NCBI GenBank assembly: GCA_026770025.1 | Contig: JAMXDE010000008.1 | Location: 1,674,001-1,738,000, forward strand | DNA from: Craspedostauros australis | Lineage: Eukaryota; Bacillariophyta; Bacillariophyceae; Mastogloiales; Achnanthaceae | DNA length: 64,000 bases | Reading direction: 5' to 3' | Shown here: in pieces, positions 45,843 through 57,787 of the stretch | How the letters are laid out: every line of letters starts with the position of its first letter | How positions within the stretch are numbered: the stretch's first letter is position 1 | Program-made: the position numbers and the translations under genes | The notes under the pieces: generated by a model | What the model saw: only the letters and a program-made list of their open reading frames with translations | Databases searched by the model: none | Told to the model about the DNA's origin: nothing

Positions 45843-48666
45843 TTAATTGTTCTTTCGTCGCCGTCCGACGGAGATCGTTGTCCACTTGGATGGAGACAGA
45901 ACGTATCCGAAGAAATCGCGTGTTCTGCATTCGATGAGGAACTGGAAGAAGACCAGGCGGATGATGGCCTTCGTGATCTCATGTGAGACGTAGATGTCAT
46001 TTTTCGACTTCTTCTGTTTGCCGAAGCAAACCATGGAACCCTGGGATTGCTCCTGCGATCGTTCCGACGATGAGCTGACGGTGGTTTCCGTCTCGCACTC
46101 CATGTCCTTGTCCATGTCAATCGTTTGAAGGGGTGCGTTCTGGGATTCGAAATCGGTGTCGGAGTCGCTGATCTCCTCGACCTCCTCGATGCGTCCAAGC
46201 TCGACATCGTCATCGGCGTCGGCCATAAGTGGCTGCGTTTCTGCTTCGCTTGCAGAGCCCAGCGTGGCCATGGTGGGCTGTTGCTTCGCCGCTGATGTTG
46301 GCGATTGTGGCGCAACCTTCTTGGTGGTCACCGCTGCCGCAGTTACGCGTTGCTTGTTGGTGCTGGCAAGCGGGAAGGAATCGCGCACGTGGATGAAGAA
46401 AGTTGCCATCTGGTACATGACCTGGAACAGGACGACGAAGAGATACTCGAACATTTGCAGGAGGAATGGGCGCGGGTAGTTGCCGCCGACGAAGGAGTGC
46501 TCCTTGTGGTACTCCGCATCACGGTTGGCATGGTGGCCACCGTACTCGTCGAAGAATTGCTTGGTGACCTTGGTGTAGTTGTCGAGCATTCTGCGACAGA
46601 CGACGGATTTTTCAAACTGCAGCGAGAATTGGCGGCTCGCGTGCGACATCAGGTTTCTGCGCTCGTCGTCGAGGACGAGGCAGAGGGTGGCATCGTAGAA
46701 GGCATCGACGTCGCCGTTGGCGCAGGCAAAGCCGTTGCGACCATGCTGCACGAGATGTCCGGAGCATCCTTCTTCGACGATGATCGGCAGGCCAGAGGCA
46801 GCAGCTTCGAGCGTGACGTTGCCGAAGGTTTCGACGCCGGATGAGAAGAGGAAGACGTCGCTGGAGGCGTAGGCAGTGCTGAGCTCGTCGCCGCTCATCC
46901 AGCCAGCGAAGACGGTGTTGGGGAGGGCCTTCATGGACTCCTCGCACGGACCGGCTCCGATGACCAGGGCCTTGAATGGGATGTTGCGCGACGCGAGTCG
47001 CTTGATGACGGAGGCAAAGATGTCAGGTCGCTTCTCCGGCACCAGCCTGCCGACCCAGCAAATGACCACGTCGTGATCGTCGAAGCCGAGGCTTTCGCGG
47101 AACTTGCGCGTGCGGTGGGTGGGCGAGAAGCGGGAGAGGTCGATTCCACGGCCCCACACCCCCAGGTCCGTGACGCAGTCCATCTTGGACGATTCTCGGA
47201 GCTGCTTGTGGATATATGGGGTTGGCACGTAGAGGGCCTGCAGGAAGTTGTACTGGTGACGGAAGAAGGAGGCGAGGACGTGCTTCAACCATCCGAGACC
47301 TGGGTAGTGGTCCATGTACTCCGGGATGTTGCTGTGGTAGGTTCCCATGAGGGGGATCTCATGGTCGCGTGCGTATTGGATGACATGCAGGCAGGTGCAG
47401 TCCGGGGCAGTGACGTGGACGATGGTCGGGTCGAATTGGCTTATCTGGTCCTTGGTGGACTTGCCCAACGAGAAACCGAGGCTGTAGCTGCTGTCGACGT
47501 TCTGGGGATCGTGAAGGAACGGAATCGGAACGCTATTGTCAAGGAAGATGACGGTCCTGTTCGGATGTTCGCTGACGAGGTTTGTGTTCTGCGAGTTGCC
47601 GCTGTCGGTGCTGAGGATGCACACCTGGTGTCCAGCTGCGAGGATCTGTTCCTCGATCTTTCGGATTGTCAGCGTCACTCTGTGTAATTCAATTCAATTC
47701 AATTCAATTCGATTGAGTGGCGCGCATGTTGGATTGACAAGAGAGATTGTTCAAGACAGCCCGTGTGCAAGGTGAAGGGGAACGAGTTGAAGTCCATGAG
47801 GGCGGTGTTGCGAACGATGGAATGTGCGACCGATGACATTTTGTTGAGATGATAGTACGTGCGGGGAGAAGAAACCGGGAAATGAGCATGGAAAATGAGC
47901 ATGGTCAGGTGATGATAATCCATCGTTGTTGTTGTTGTCGTTCATCACATGGAGCGAGATCGGTGACGTCGGAGACATACGACCAGTTTGTAGTGTGAAA
48001 GTGGATTCGCAGAGAGAGAGAGAGAGAGAAGGAGACGGAAGGAGATTCAACCCGTGTGAGTGCAATGTTTCACAAGATCACTTGTGCAGCTCTGTGCTTG
48101 CACGAATCAATCGTTGTTTGGTTCATGTGTGCCATTCACATGGTCGAGCAAAACCAGGATGGCTGGCCTCCGAAAGGTGCGTGACGCGTGCGATCCAGAC
48201 TGACCAAGCACTGCGAAGCAGCGGTGACCGACTGCACCGCCACAGCTGCCTGCCATGGTCAGACCATGCGCAACATCCGGATGGGCAGGTGAATGCGTCC
48301 TTGTGTTCTTGCCTCAGTCAAGATGCACAAAATCATTCTCCAGCGCAGTTGGCAACGCCGACGTTTGTCCCGCAAAGTGGGAAACCGAGTACGAAAGCGC
48401 AACCGTGTGACCAAGCTCAAGCGCGACGCCACACAAGTGGCAATGCGAAGAATGCGATGCATCAAAAGTGCAACATTTGCAAATGGGCTGACCGCATTGC
48501 TGCTGGCCGAAATGCCGACGTACCCATCGATGACGTTGTAGCAGGTGGTGTAAATCAGCACTCTGTGCTGCTGTGCTGCCATTGTCGCCTCTATCGGCAT
48601 TGGTGTTGCCTCGGGATCTGTGAGAACCATTGTGGTCTCCGCCGTCGTGGTTGGTTGTTGCTGCAT
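45843..48666 (-). CDS. GT4-family glycosyltransferase with C-terminal membrane segment
   Basis: Two exons, 48666-48524 and 47679-45843, separated by an 844-nt GTACGT...CAG intron in phase 2, give 659 residues. Exon 1 ends at HRVLIYTTCYNVIDG and exon 2 opens VTLTIRKIEEQI. Together they form the first Rossmann strand and DGV-T loop of a GT-B enzyme, which supports the join. Further marks: ILSTDSG, VHVTAPD, GTYHSNIPEYM, WGRGIDLSRF, VGRLVPEKRPD, and the GT4 E-x7-E motif ETFGNVTLE near 328-336. The body resembles sulfoquinovosyl-transferase SQD2 and related alpha-glycosyltransferases acting on lipids. After the catalytic part, a long hydrophobic stretch (about 449-476) and an acidic Ser-rich region precede a basic tail KWTTISVGRRRKNN. 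Substrate is undetermined. No plastid signal is seen. Confidence 0.88.
47680..48523 (-). other. Long first intron of the GT4 gene
   Basis: Donor GTACGT, acceptor CACAG. Directly upstream of the acceptor lies a 25-bp run of five AATTC units (47686-47710), and there is an AGAGAG run at about 48,009-48,031. Long for this locus, where most introns are 110-340 nt. No gene recognised inside. Confidence 0.75.
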
Positions 48667-51618
48667 GGTTGCGTGTCGTTTGGTGTGGGTTTCGTCTGGC
48701 GCGCTCAGTTCTTTGATTGGGGTCGTTGGTGTGCTGATGCTTCTGAAGTGGAGGTGATGATTTTGTGATTGCTCGCTTCGTTTTTGTTCTGCAGTGCTGT
48801 CTTCGCTTGCGTTTGAGTGAGTCGTTGCGTGTGGGTTGATGGTTGATGGTGGATGGGCTGTTCAACCTTCTTGTTGTGTGTTGGTCTTGTGCAGGTTTTG
48901 TGATGTGCTTCGTTTTGGTTCTTGCCAGATGGTGCATCAGTGCAGAGCTACGCAGGGGAGGGGTTCTGTTGACCCTGTTCCTCTGTCGGCACTTTCTCGC
49001 GTTGCAGCTCACTCACGACACGAGCCACCAATACTCCACACTGTTGTGTCGTGTATCGGCAACACGAACGAACACACAGGAGAGACAGGCAGAGAGGGCG
49101 GAAACAAACCAAAGAGGGGCGAAAGACCAAAGACGAAAGCAAGCCGAACCAGAGGCCAAAACGACGCAGCGCAACTGCAGCGGTGGTGGAGGCGAAAGAT
49201 CGCCCACACCCTGCGCGCTGGTACCAGTCCCAAGGCCACGTTGCGAGTAACTGGTGTTCCTGCTGTTGTTCTGCTTTGTTCATCACGTCACTCTCTCGCG
49301 CAGCGCCTGCGGGACTTGGAGGCGCCCCACTAAACCGACCACGAAACTGCTCCATTGGCCAGAAGGCGCCCATTCGTCGAACACATCGCCGTCTGTGCTG
49401 AGATGCGAACACTCCCCAACCGCAACGACAACATCATCAACAACAACAACACCGCTTGTTTCGCATCCAAGACACGAACACACAACGTCGCGGAAGCCGA
49501 AAGAGTTCCGAGCAGAGACAAGACTCCGTGGCAGTGCACGCTGCAGCCAGCAGGTAACCACCGTTGTGCGCAACAACGTCTTGATGCAAATTCAACGTCC
49601 TGTAACCCCAGAGTCATCCAACCAAAACACTGCTTGGCCCACGCACCAAAGACAACTTTTCAAAAATCCATGACCTGCCTGCGATATTTCAAAGGCACGG
49701 CCAACGGTTTTGTGGCATGTCTGGCGCGAGCGTGCACCATGTGGTATTCGATCAGTCACGCTCTTGACTCCCGAATGTGCAGTTCGCTTCGCACGGCCAA
49801 ACGACCGAGGAAACATCACCGATGTTCTGGTTGGGTCATTCGATGTTGTTCTCCACGTCCGATGCGAGCGGAATTCCATCCGACAAATCTCATGTTGAAG
49901 AGAGAAGAGGGGAACAAAGTGGCTTCGCCTCCAAGTGCAGGATTGGTGTGACACCCATCACCTTCGTCGTGTCAGTCACGAGAACAAGAAGAGAAGCCAA
50001 GTGAAGCCAAGTCAAGTGTGTGAGTGAAGTGAAGCAAGGAACAGAACGAGGGCAGACATGGAGGTGGAGGCAGGGCGGTTGGTTGAAGATGGATGCGGGG
50101 TGTGTGCAATGATGCGACAGGGGCAGATACCGGAGTGGAGAAGCTCCATGAACACTAGAACGACAACGAGAACGGGAGACGTGTCCTTTCGACACAGAAA
50201 CAGACAAGGAGGGGGTCTGCCCCCAAGAAGAGCCATCAGCTTCAACAGCGGTGATGGCAACATCTGGCAGCCTCATTCAACCATCAGCGTCGACGTCAAC
50301 ATGGATGCTGGTGCTCGGTTTGCTCCTGTGGGGCGGTGACATGCGTGATACAGTAGGCAGCTTCCCATCCTGGGTGTTCATTCAGCTGCTCTCTCTTTTG
50401 CCTTTGTTTCATCTCTGCCCGTTTTGTCTCCGCCTCCATCAATTGATCCGCCTCCTTCCTCCGCCCTTCTTCTCCCCTTCTTCCGCGCGGATTCCATCGT
50501 TGTCTCTGAACGTCTCTCCATTCCGGCTTGCGCCTCCTCTTTCATCAGCTTGCTCAGTTCCTTTGTCGTTCTGCACCAAGAACCGCTTGGCGGGCACCAT
50601 CATCCTGAAACCAGACCAAGCGAGCGCAGATGGGACAAACCAGCGAGACAAACATTCGCAGCCGGAATCGAGCGCATTTAAGAATGGGAACAACAGTCAC
50701 CAAACCAAGAGAGAGAGGAGCCAACCGAAACCAAGGGAAGCGCATTTATCTCGATGCAAAAGGCCTCGCTGGGCATGTCTGCTGGTGGTTGTTTGCCCCT
50801 CACTTTTATGGAATCATCCATCTCTGTCTTTCTCTTCATGACCATGCCATCTCGGTTCGTCATGCGGTTTGCCCCACTCATCAATTCCACGGTGGAAGAT
50901 CTTCCCAAGGCCGATGAATCATTTGGCAGCGACAACGGCAAAGGCAGACACAGGGCAAGATGTAGATTGTAATTGTCTTCCGTGGCTCTTTCGACAGTCA
51001 TCGTGAGGTTCATCTTCGTTGGTGAGCAGAATACCATACACGTCCAAGATCGCTTGGTACGGACAATGGCTGAGCAGTGTAGTAGGCAAAGTTCGTGCCG
51101 GAACATCCTTGAATTTGTGCGCCTCCTGCATGCCCACCCATAGTCAACGCCCTCACATCTCCGTTGCGGACTGCAAATGTTCTCGGAAGGGAATATCCAT
51201 ACTAAACGGATGGTTTGATCCCCCCCTTGATGCAATGGCGACTTGTGTACGCGCACGTACGTATCCGCGAGTTGTCTTCTCACAGCTGTGCCGTGCTCCA
51301 TGTCAAAGCGTTCTGAAGCGACGTCGCTGTTCACGCTCGCAGTCGCACGAGCTGCCACACATGCTCGTCCCTGCTCGTGATCTGTGTGCAATGCTCCGAA
51401 CCTGCCCAATAGAATAGTATCGCTCGGTGCACAGCTCCTACACGGCTCGTCCCTATGCCAGCCCCAACTCTAATGCCCACAAGCAGCAACTGCATACAAC
51501 TGGTACATCGTACTCGAGCGAAATTGCTCTGAAAGAAAATCGAATTGTTCTTGAGATGTGGTTGGTAAATGTGCCAGCTACTCCACTCGTACAATAGCTC
51601 GCAGCTCGTCCTTGCATC
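48667..51618. other. 2.9-kb gene-poor region
   Basis: Includes the GT4 promoter and the 3' region of the F1-alpha-like gene. Frames of 130-240 codons occur on both strands, but none shows a motif, a signal peptide or consistent protein composition. A lineage-specific or multi-exon gene cannot be excluded. Confidence 0.4.
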
Positions 51619-54026
51619 CTACTCCTTTCCAAAGAATGCCTCCAGCACCCCTTCAATGTCCGATTGCACTTCGTCTGTCATGTCCAACGTCTCGTCGATC
51701 GTCGTCAATGGTCCAGCCGCCTCCTTGCGCACATATTGCAACATTTCCTTAATCAAAGCGTCACCCTCAGCGGTGCCGGCCATCTTCCCGCCATCCACGG
51801 CGTCATCCAGATACCCTCTCGATGCTGCAAGGATCACGGTACATGATTCCGACAGCGACCTGCCGCCCATACTTGACGGCTGGTGCATGGCCAGCAGCAG
51901 CGCCTTGGCCTTGCGAATTTGCTGGATGGATGCCTTCGTCGCCACGTCGGCGCCTTCCATGGAGGCCGCCTGCGCCAGATCCAACCGCAGACCTTCCACG
52001 ATGCGGCGGATGGCAGGAGCATCGGCGCGCGACTCAGTGTCGGCTCCGATCCCAACTCGTGTGATGCTGCGTTGCGGGTCCATGCACGGTCTCTGCCCGT
52101 TGTCACTGAGAGATTCGTCGAACCAGATCTGACCATCCGACATGCTGATCAGGTCATCGACGTGCTGCAGGGCCAGACGTCTTCTGCCTTCCGCATCGGA
52201 TGGAATGGGAATGCCCACCTTCTTCAAATTACCCGACGTCAGCGGGATGCTGCGATTCACCAGCAGGCTTATCCTCTCCTTGATCTTGTCACCCATGCTG
52301 CTGAAATCGTCCGCGTCGAACACCGCATCCTCGTTGGCCTCGACGGATTGCGGGATGGTGGTGAGCATCACGAGCGTCACGCTGCCGCCACCGTTCTTCA
52401 TGTTGTATTGGGCCGACCGTTGGATCAGCGAGGAGTAGAATGCCCTCATCTCGGACGATGCGCCACCCTCACGGTCGCTCTGCACCACGGCATCCACGCC
52501 GAACACATCCACCAGCACCTGCGTGGTGATATCCCACAGCTTCTTTTGCTGGTCAATGTTGTCGATGATGACGAGGGCATCTTCGCCGCTCTTCAATGCA
52601 TGGATTTCACCAACCGCGCAGGCGGTGGCACAAATTGTAACGGCTTCGGCGGCCATGGAGGATGCGTCCTTGCCGTTCTCCGTTGGAACGACCAACGTCA
52701 CGTCTTCGAGCACACCGGCCTCCGCCAAGGATTTCTGCACTTCTTCCGCGTCGCTCGTGATGGCGTATACGCATTTGAGTCCACTATCTTTCTGCGACGC
52801 CAAGATATCCCGGACGTAGGCCCGCATATCCTGCAGGTCATGTCCAATCATGAGCATATTCTGACCATTCCCGATCGGCGCCAACGCATCGAACATGGTG
52901 ATGCCTGTCACCAACGGACTGTTGATTAAAGCGATATCCTTTACCTGTGGGATGGCCGCGAATATCTTCCGGCTGTTGCTGCTATTGTCGCTGCTACCGT
53001 CGCTGGTATCGGATGGAGCCGCATCATCGTCATCACCATTGATGGATTGGCCGAAGCAATCCATGATGCGTGCTGTGGTTCCCATCGAGACGGATTCCAA
53101 ATCCTCCAAGATCTGCGCGATACCACCATCGCTGTGATCGGATGCTTGCTTTCCGGAGTACACGAATGCGATGGGCGGCCTGTGGGCCACGACGACGCCT
53201 TTCGTTTGGTCGGGCAGAATGACCGATCGTCCTGTCAAATCTCCACCTGCGTTAGCGTCGCGATCGATTGCATCACGAAGTTGTGCGATGTAGTTGTAGT
53301 TTACGTAAAGATGGTGGTGAAAATGACACATAAGAATGACGAATGACTGTGAGTGAGTGCTTTTCCAAGCATTTCCAAGAGGTGCCTGTTCCGTGTGATG
53401 GGGTTGCATTGTTCGATGGACTCTCCTTTCACCCGCTTCGCAAGTGCAAAAAGATAACGACACCGATGAAGACCTCAATCATAGACCAACAGCAATAGCA
53501 ATAGCAATAGCAATACCAATAGCATGAATCATTCTGGGATGAGCTTACCGAGATTCTCCTTGCTGTTTGCGGTTGCGCCTCCTCCCATGAATGATTTGCT
53601 CCCGGGGGTGATCCCAGCTGTGGATGCTTTCTCATCACTGTCGCTGCTTCCGCTTCTGGCACCGACTTGCTCCACATCCACATTGACAGCAACCAAGCCA
53701 TTGGAAACGACGGAAACGATCTTGCCTTCGGCGATCACACCCGGCTTGTCCACGCGCGTGCTTTCCTTGGGAACGGAAGCCGATGGAGTCGCGCACAACG
53801 CAGTTGTGGAGCACGAAGCGGATGCAGTGTGGAGACATCCGTTGCGGCTGTGACATTGCTGCTGGGTGACTCTGGATCCATCCAGCAGAACCGATGCAGA
53901 TACCGACGTCGGTTGCTGCCTGTGACGGATCAGATTCGATTTGCAGGTGTGTACCCAGGCGCTCGATCTGCGCGGGAGGGTGATGCCCGCGAAGGCAGAT
54001 GCGAGGACCGTGTAGTATATCTTCAT
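51619..54026 (-). CDS. Plastid-targeted F1-ATPase alpha-like protein lacking the P-loop
   Basis: Exon 1 is 54026-53549 (donor GTAAGC). Exon 2 is placed at 53435-51619; its acceptor is uncertain, and this choice keeps frame and gives 764 residues. The N-terminus MKIYYTVLASAFAG is a signal peptide with an ASA-Phe cut, followed by a basic Ser/Thr-rich transit-like part. GKIVSVVSNGLVAVNVDVE fits the F1 beta-barrel. Then TARIMDCFGQSING, SPLVTGITMFDALAPIGNGQ, ISMSDGQIWFDESL and SITRVG match F1 alpha/beta positions in order. Where the nucleotide-binding GDRQTGKT should be, it has MIGHDLQDM (about 355-363): Gly-Lys-Thr is missing. The Walker B position reads ALVIIDNID. It is therefore an F1-alpha relative unlikely to bind nucleotide normally. 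Diatom plastid genomes usually encode the real atpA, so this is a nuclear paralogue with an unknown, perhaps assembly or regulatory, role. Confidence 0.82.
53436..53548 (-). other. Intron of the F1-alpha-like gene with AGCAAT repeat
   Basis: Between donor GTAAGC and the proposed acceptor GAAG after a T-rich tract. It holds a plus-strand AGCAAT microsatellite at 53,490-53,524. The 3' splice site is the weak point of the model. Confidence 0.5.
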
Positions 54027-55580
54027 GGTTGTTGTTGTTGTGAATCCACTCTGAGCTTGTCGAATGTGATAAAAAGTCTTATGCGAGGACTTGTACTTGT
54101 ATGTTACTTGTACGTGTACTTGCACCTATCGTCCAAAGGAGAGCGAGAATGCACCCAAACAGTAGTTGTGGATGTGGACATGAACGATGAAATGGATGAA
54201 ACGGAGGATGATGGCAACAGAACAATTGATCTCGGACTGGCGATGTTGGTTTGTGATGTTCACGGTCCTCGTGGGTCGTATTTGTGAACGTCACAACGGT
54301 TCTGGATCGTTGGCCAAGAATCATCGCATCTGTCGACAAATTGATACCACGCCAAGAAGATACCACCATGCCATATGTATTAGATACCATGTGAATTTAG
54401 TACTGAAACAAACAAGCCAACACACTAGATTCCAAGAATAGATGTCCGCCTTCGACACCTCCCAACACCAACCGTACACGCACAAGACCCAAGCATTTGA
54501 AATGAAGCAAGCACGAAGCAACACCGAAGCATCCTTCTGCATCGAAATAAATGTCGAAGCAAGCCATGTCCCGTCCATCGTCGAGGCATCGAGAGAGTGG
54601 CGGCGTACTCAACACTGCGAGTGCAATGCAGATGATCGCACACGAAGTCACAACAACGATCGAAAGCTAACCTCAAGTCTGACGTCTACGCGACAGCTGC
54701 AAACCTCACGAAATGTCAATCACGATGTCCTTGTGGATGTCCGCAGTCGTCACGAGTGAGGTCACATTGTGACCCAAACACGTACCAAAGACAGACGTTT
54801 TCGGTACTGCGGCTACGGACATTCATGATTGTGGGATCGGCTGGTCCCAACTTCTCTGTGACCGCACACGAAAAAGCGGAGGGTGGTGGAGAAAGGAAGA
54901 AAGGCTGCGTGGTGGTTGGTTGGTTGGTGCCGACGCTTGGCTTTGGTGTTGGCGTGGCGCGTGTGATTGTCTCGCACGCAGCGCGGCGCAAACGCGACGA
55001 TCCACGGCGCAAGGCCAAAACACAGCCAAAGCACCGCGAAAACGCAACGAGGACAGCAAAGACGCAACACACAGAGGCAGAGGCAGAGGCGAACACACGA
55101 GGCAGCACGCTCTACGAGTACTTGTACGGCGCAGATACAACGAAACAACCGCGTGTGCTATCCAAGAGACACTGCCATCATCGTCAACTTCGTCGTTGCT
55201 GTCATCTGCCCTTCCGCATTCCTTTGCTTTGGAGAAGCATCCACAACGCTCCGAAGCACCAAGCAGTTCAACAATCATAGAGCACTCATCGTCATCATCG
55301 TCGTCATCTTCATTATTAGATTGCATTCGTCGACCCATCTTGCTACTCTTTCTCTCTCTCTGTGCCGCGACACTTGACCAGCAAGAGGCCAAAGAGAGGA
55401 AACAAAGACCCAACTGCAACCACAGCCACACGCACAAAAGACCGTCGCAACGCTCCGAACACGACACGGTCCGCTGCAGCGCAAACACAGCACGAACACC
55501 AACACCAACACCAGCATTAGCACAACAAAACCAACAACCGCGATAGCAACAACACAAACACCAACAAACAAGCATCCAAT
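54027..55580. other. Divergent promoter region, F1-alpha-like and PP1 genes
   Basis: About 1.55 kb, no convincing gene. The last 500 bases are A/C-rich, with CAACAC/AACACC simple sequence before the PP1 ATG, a likely 5' leader. Confidence 0.5.
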
Positions 55581-57787
55581 ATGTCTGAAGACCCATCCAA
55601 CGCCGGAGACGGACCATCAAATGGCCAGGTGGCCTTGCTCAGCGACCCAGTCGATGTCATCATCGACAAGCTCTTGAGGTAAGATGCCTACTACGCGTAA
55701 ACCACCCCGCAAGATCCCGCAGTTTGCGTGAATGTCATGAGAGTTTTGCCGACCTCCAGCCGTCTTGTTTGCCTGTTGTGTGTGCAACTGCCTGCGCGCG
55801 CTTTTGGCGGCGGCAGCAGCAGCTGTCGCTGTGGGAAACCGAAACGGACAGCATACTGGTGCCGCCATCTCAGTCCGGACTATCCAGAAGCACGGCAGTA
55901 CAGGCACTATCGCCACTGTTGCCACCTCCAACACCACCACCACTACTACGACAATCACATGCAAGACTTCGTATTCGTGGGCAAGTTGCGGACAGCCATC
56001 CCGCTCCTTCCGTCATCCGACATCATTGTCCAAACGCGGTACGCAATGGTGGCAAAGGCACGGACTTTAGCGCTTCTCCAACACAGAACCATTCTCGTCG
56101 CGAGAGGCCGTTTGTGGAAGGGACAAGGCCTTGATGGCCATGCGCCGACAGCACAGCCAAGAAGCCAACGCCAAGGCCGTATCCGCCGGTCATCCTAGCA
56201 AAAAGGAGCCTGCGAGACACAAATGAGGATGACCCGTTGAATCCTCGGCGCAGCGGACGAGCAACTTCCGCTTCCGAACAATTGCGACAGCATCAGCATT
56301 AGCAGCAGCATCCCATGTTGATGGCGAAGCGTGGCTGCCGATCGGTGTTCCAGGGTGGCGACAGCTGGGAGTGATAGTACCACCGTGCACCTGCACTGGT
56401 GGTGTTTGGCACGTGCCCATGTGTCAACGCATCAACATTACCTCCTTCGCCACTTGCGCACATGTGTCTTGATGGGCTCCCTATAGACACAGCAACAGCA
56501 GTAGCCAGCGGCTTTGTGGGAGATGGAGCATGGTTTGGAGCAATGATCCAGGCCGAAGCTTTTCTGCTGCGGTTGATCGGTCGGCTGGAGGGACCCTGTG
56601 CACAGCGCTCTGGCTGGTGCGGGCGACGATACCACCGATCTGTCACAGCTCACTTCAACAAGCATCCGTGCATCAACTATCACATCCAACAACTCACCAA
56701 ACCACGTCCGCTTGGAACTATCTCTCTCCTCCTCTCATTAAACGTGCTAACCAACGTTCCCATCATCACCCGCCCGTGCACCCTCTGGACACGCATCCGG
56801 CTTCACCACGCCATCCATCGTCTCATCGATCCCCCCACGCCACGACTCTAAACGTGCAGCGTCCGCGGAGCTCGCCCAGGAAAGCAGGTCGACCTCTCCG
56901 AAGCCGAAATCAAAATGCTTTGCTTGCGAAGCCGCGATCTCCTCATCGGCCAACCCATGCTGCTGGAACTCGAGGCACCCATCAAGATCTGCGGTGACGT
57001 CCACGGACAGTACTACGATCTCCTGCGTCTCTTCGAGTACGGAGGCTTCCCACCCGAGGCCAACTACGTCTTCCTTGGCGACTACGTCGACAGAGGCAAG
57101 CAGAGTCTGGAGACCATCTGCCTCCTGTTAGCGTACAAAATCAAGTTCCCGGAGAACTTCTTCATCCTCCGCGGCAACCACGAGTGCGCGTCGATTAACC
57201 GTATCTATGGATTTTATGATGAGTGTAAGCGACGGTTCGGAATCAAACTGTGGAAGACGTTCACTGACTGCTTCAACTGCCTACCATGCGCCGCTGTCAT
57301 TGACGAGAAGATTTTCTGCATGCACGGAGGTCTCAGCCCAGAGCTCACAAGCCTGGATCAAGTAAAACGCATCGTGAGACCAACCGACGTGCCGGACACC
57401 GGTCTTCTTTGCGATCTCCTCTGGTCCGACCCAGACAAGGAGATCGACGGATGGGGAGAGAACGATCGGGGTGTGTCATTTACCTTCGGGGAAGATATCG
57501 TGGCACAGTTCCTCCACAAGCACGACCTGGACCTCATCTGCCGCGCCCACCAGGTCGTCGAGGACGGATACGAATTCTTCGCCCGCCGACAGCTCGTCAC
57601 CCTCTTCTCTGCACCAAACTACTGCGGTGAATTCGACAACGCCGGCGCCATGATGAGCGTCGACGAAACCCTCATGTGCTCCTTCCAGATTCTGAAGCCA
57701 GCCGAAAAGAGACAGCGTTACCCATACCAAGGTGGCGGACAGGGCCGACCTGGAACACCACAGGGACAGGCCGCCGGCGGTCGCTAA
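55581..57787 (+). CDS. Serine/threonine protein phosphatase 1 catalytic subunit
   Basis: Exon 1 is 55581-55678 and exon 2 is 56860-57787, with a phase-2 GTAAGA...GTGCAG intron of 1,181 nt, giving 341 residues. The join yields [11 protein letters not shown], as in PP1. All metal and catalytic motifs are present: GDVHGQ, GDYVDRG, RGNHE, the HGGLSP box, and [32 protein letters not shown] contains the toxin-sensitive loop, and the body is nearly identical in pattern to animal and plant PP1. The C-terminal tail ([20 protein letters not shown]) is Gly/Gln-rich and specific to this lineage. It dephosphorylates phospho-Ser/Thr in the cytosol and nucleus; specificity comes from regulatory subunits. 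Confidence 0.96.
55679..56859 (+). other. Unusually long first intron of the PP1 gene
   Basis: 1,181 nt, bounded by GTAAGA and GTGCAG, only 98 nt after the start codon. It has frames of up to about 150 codons on both strands but nothing recognisable; a hosted small RNA or transcription-enhancing element is possible. Confidence 0.85.

Noticed and set aside
47758-47839. Alternative first exon of the GT4 gene ending HTG with a GTCTTG donor
   Set aside because: Frame-compatible, but the donor is weak and the text poor. The exon at 48524-48666 gives the exact GT-B strand VLIYTTCYNVIDG and a better donor.
50678-51409. 243-codon minus-strand ORF
   Set aside because: Cys/Arg-rich text without domains, and other frames in the region are equally long; not supportable as a gene.
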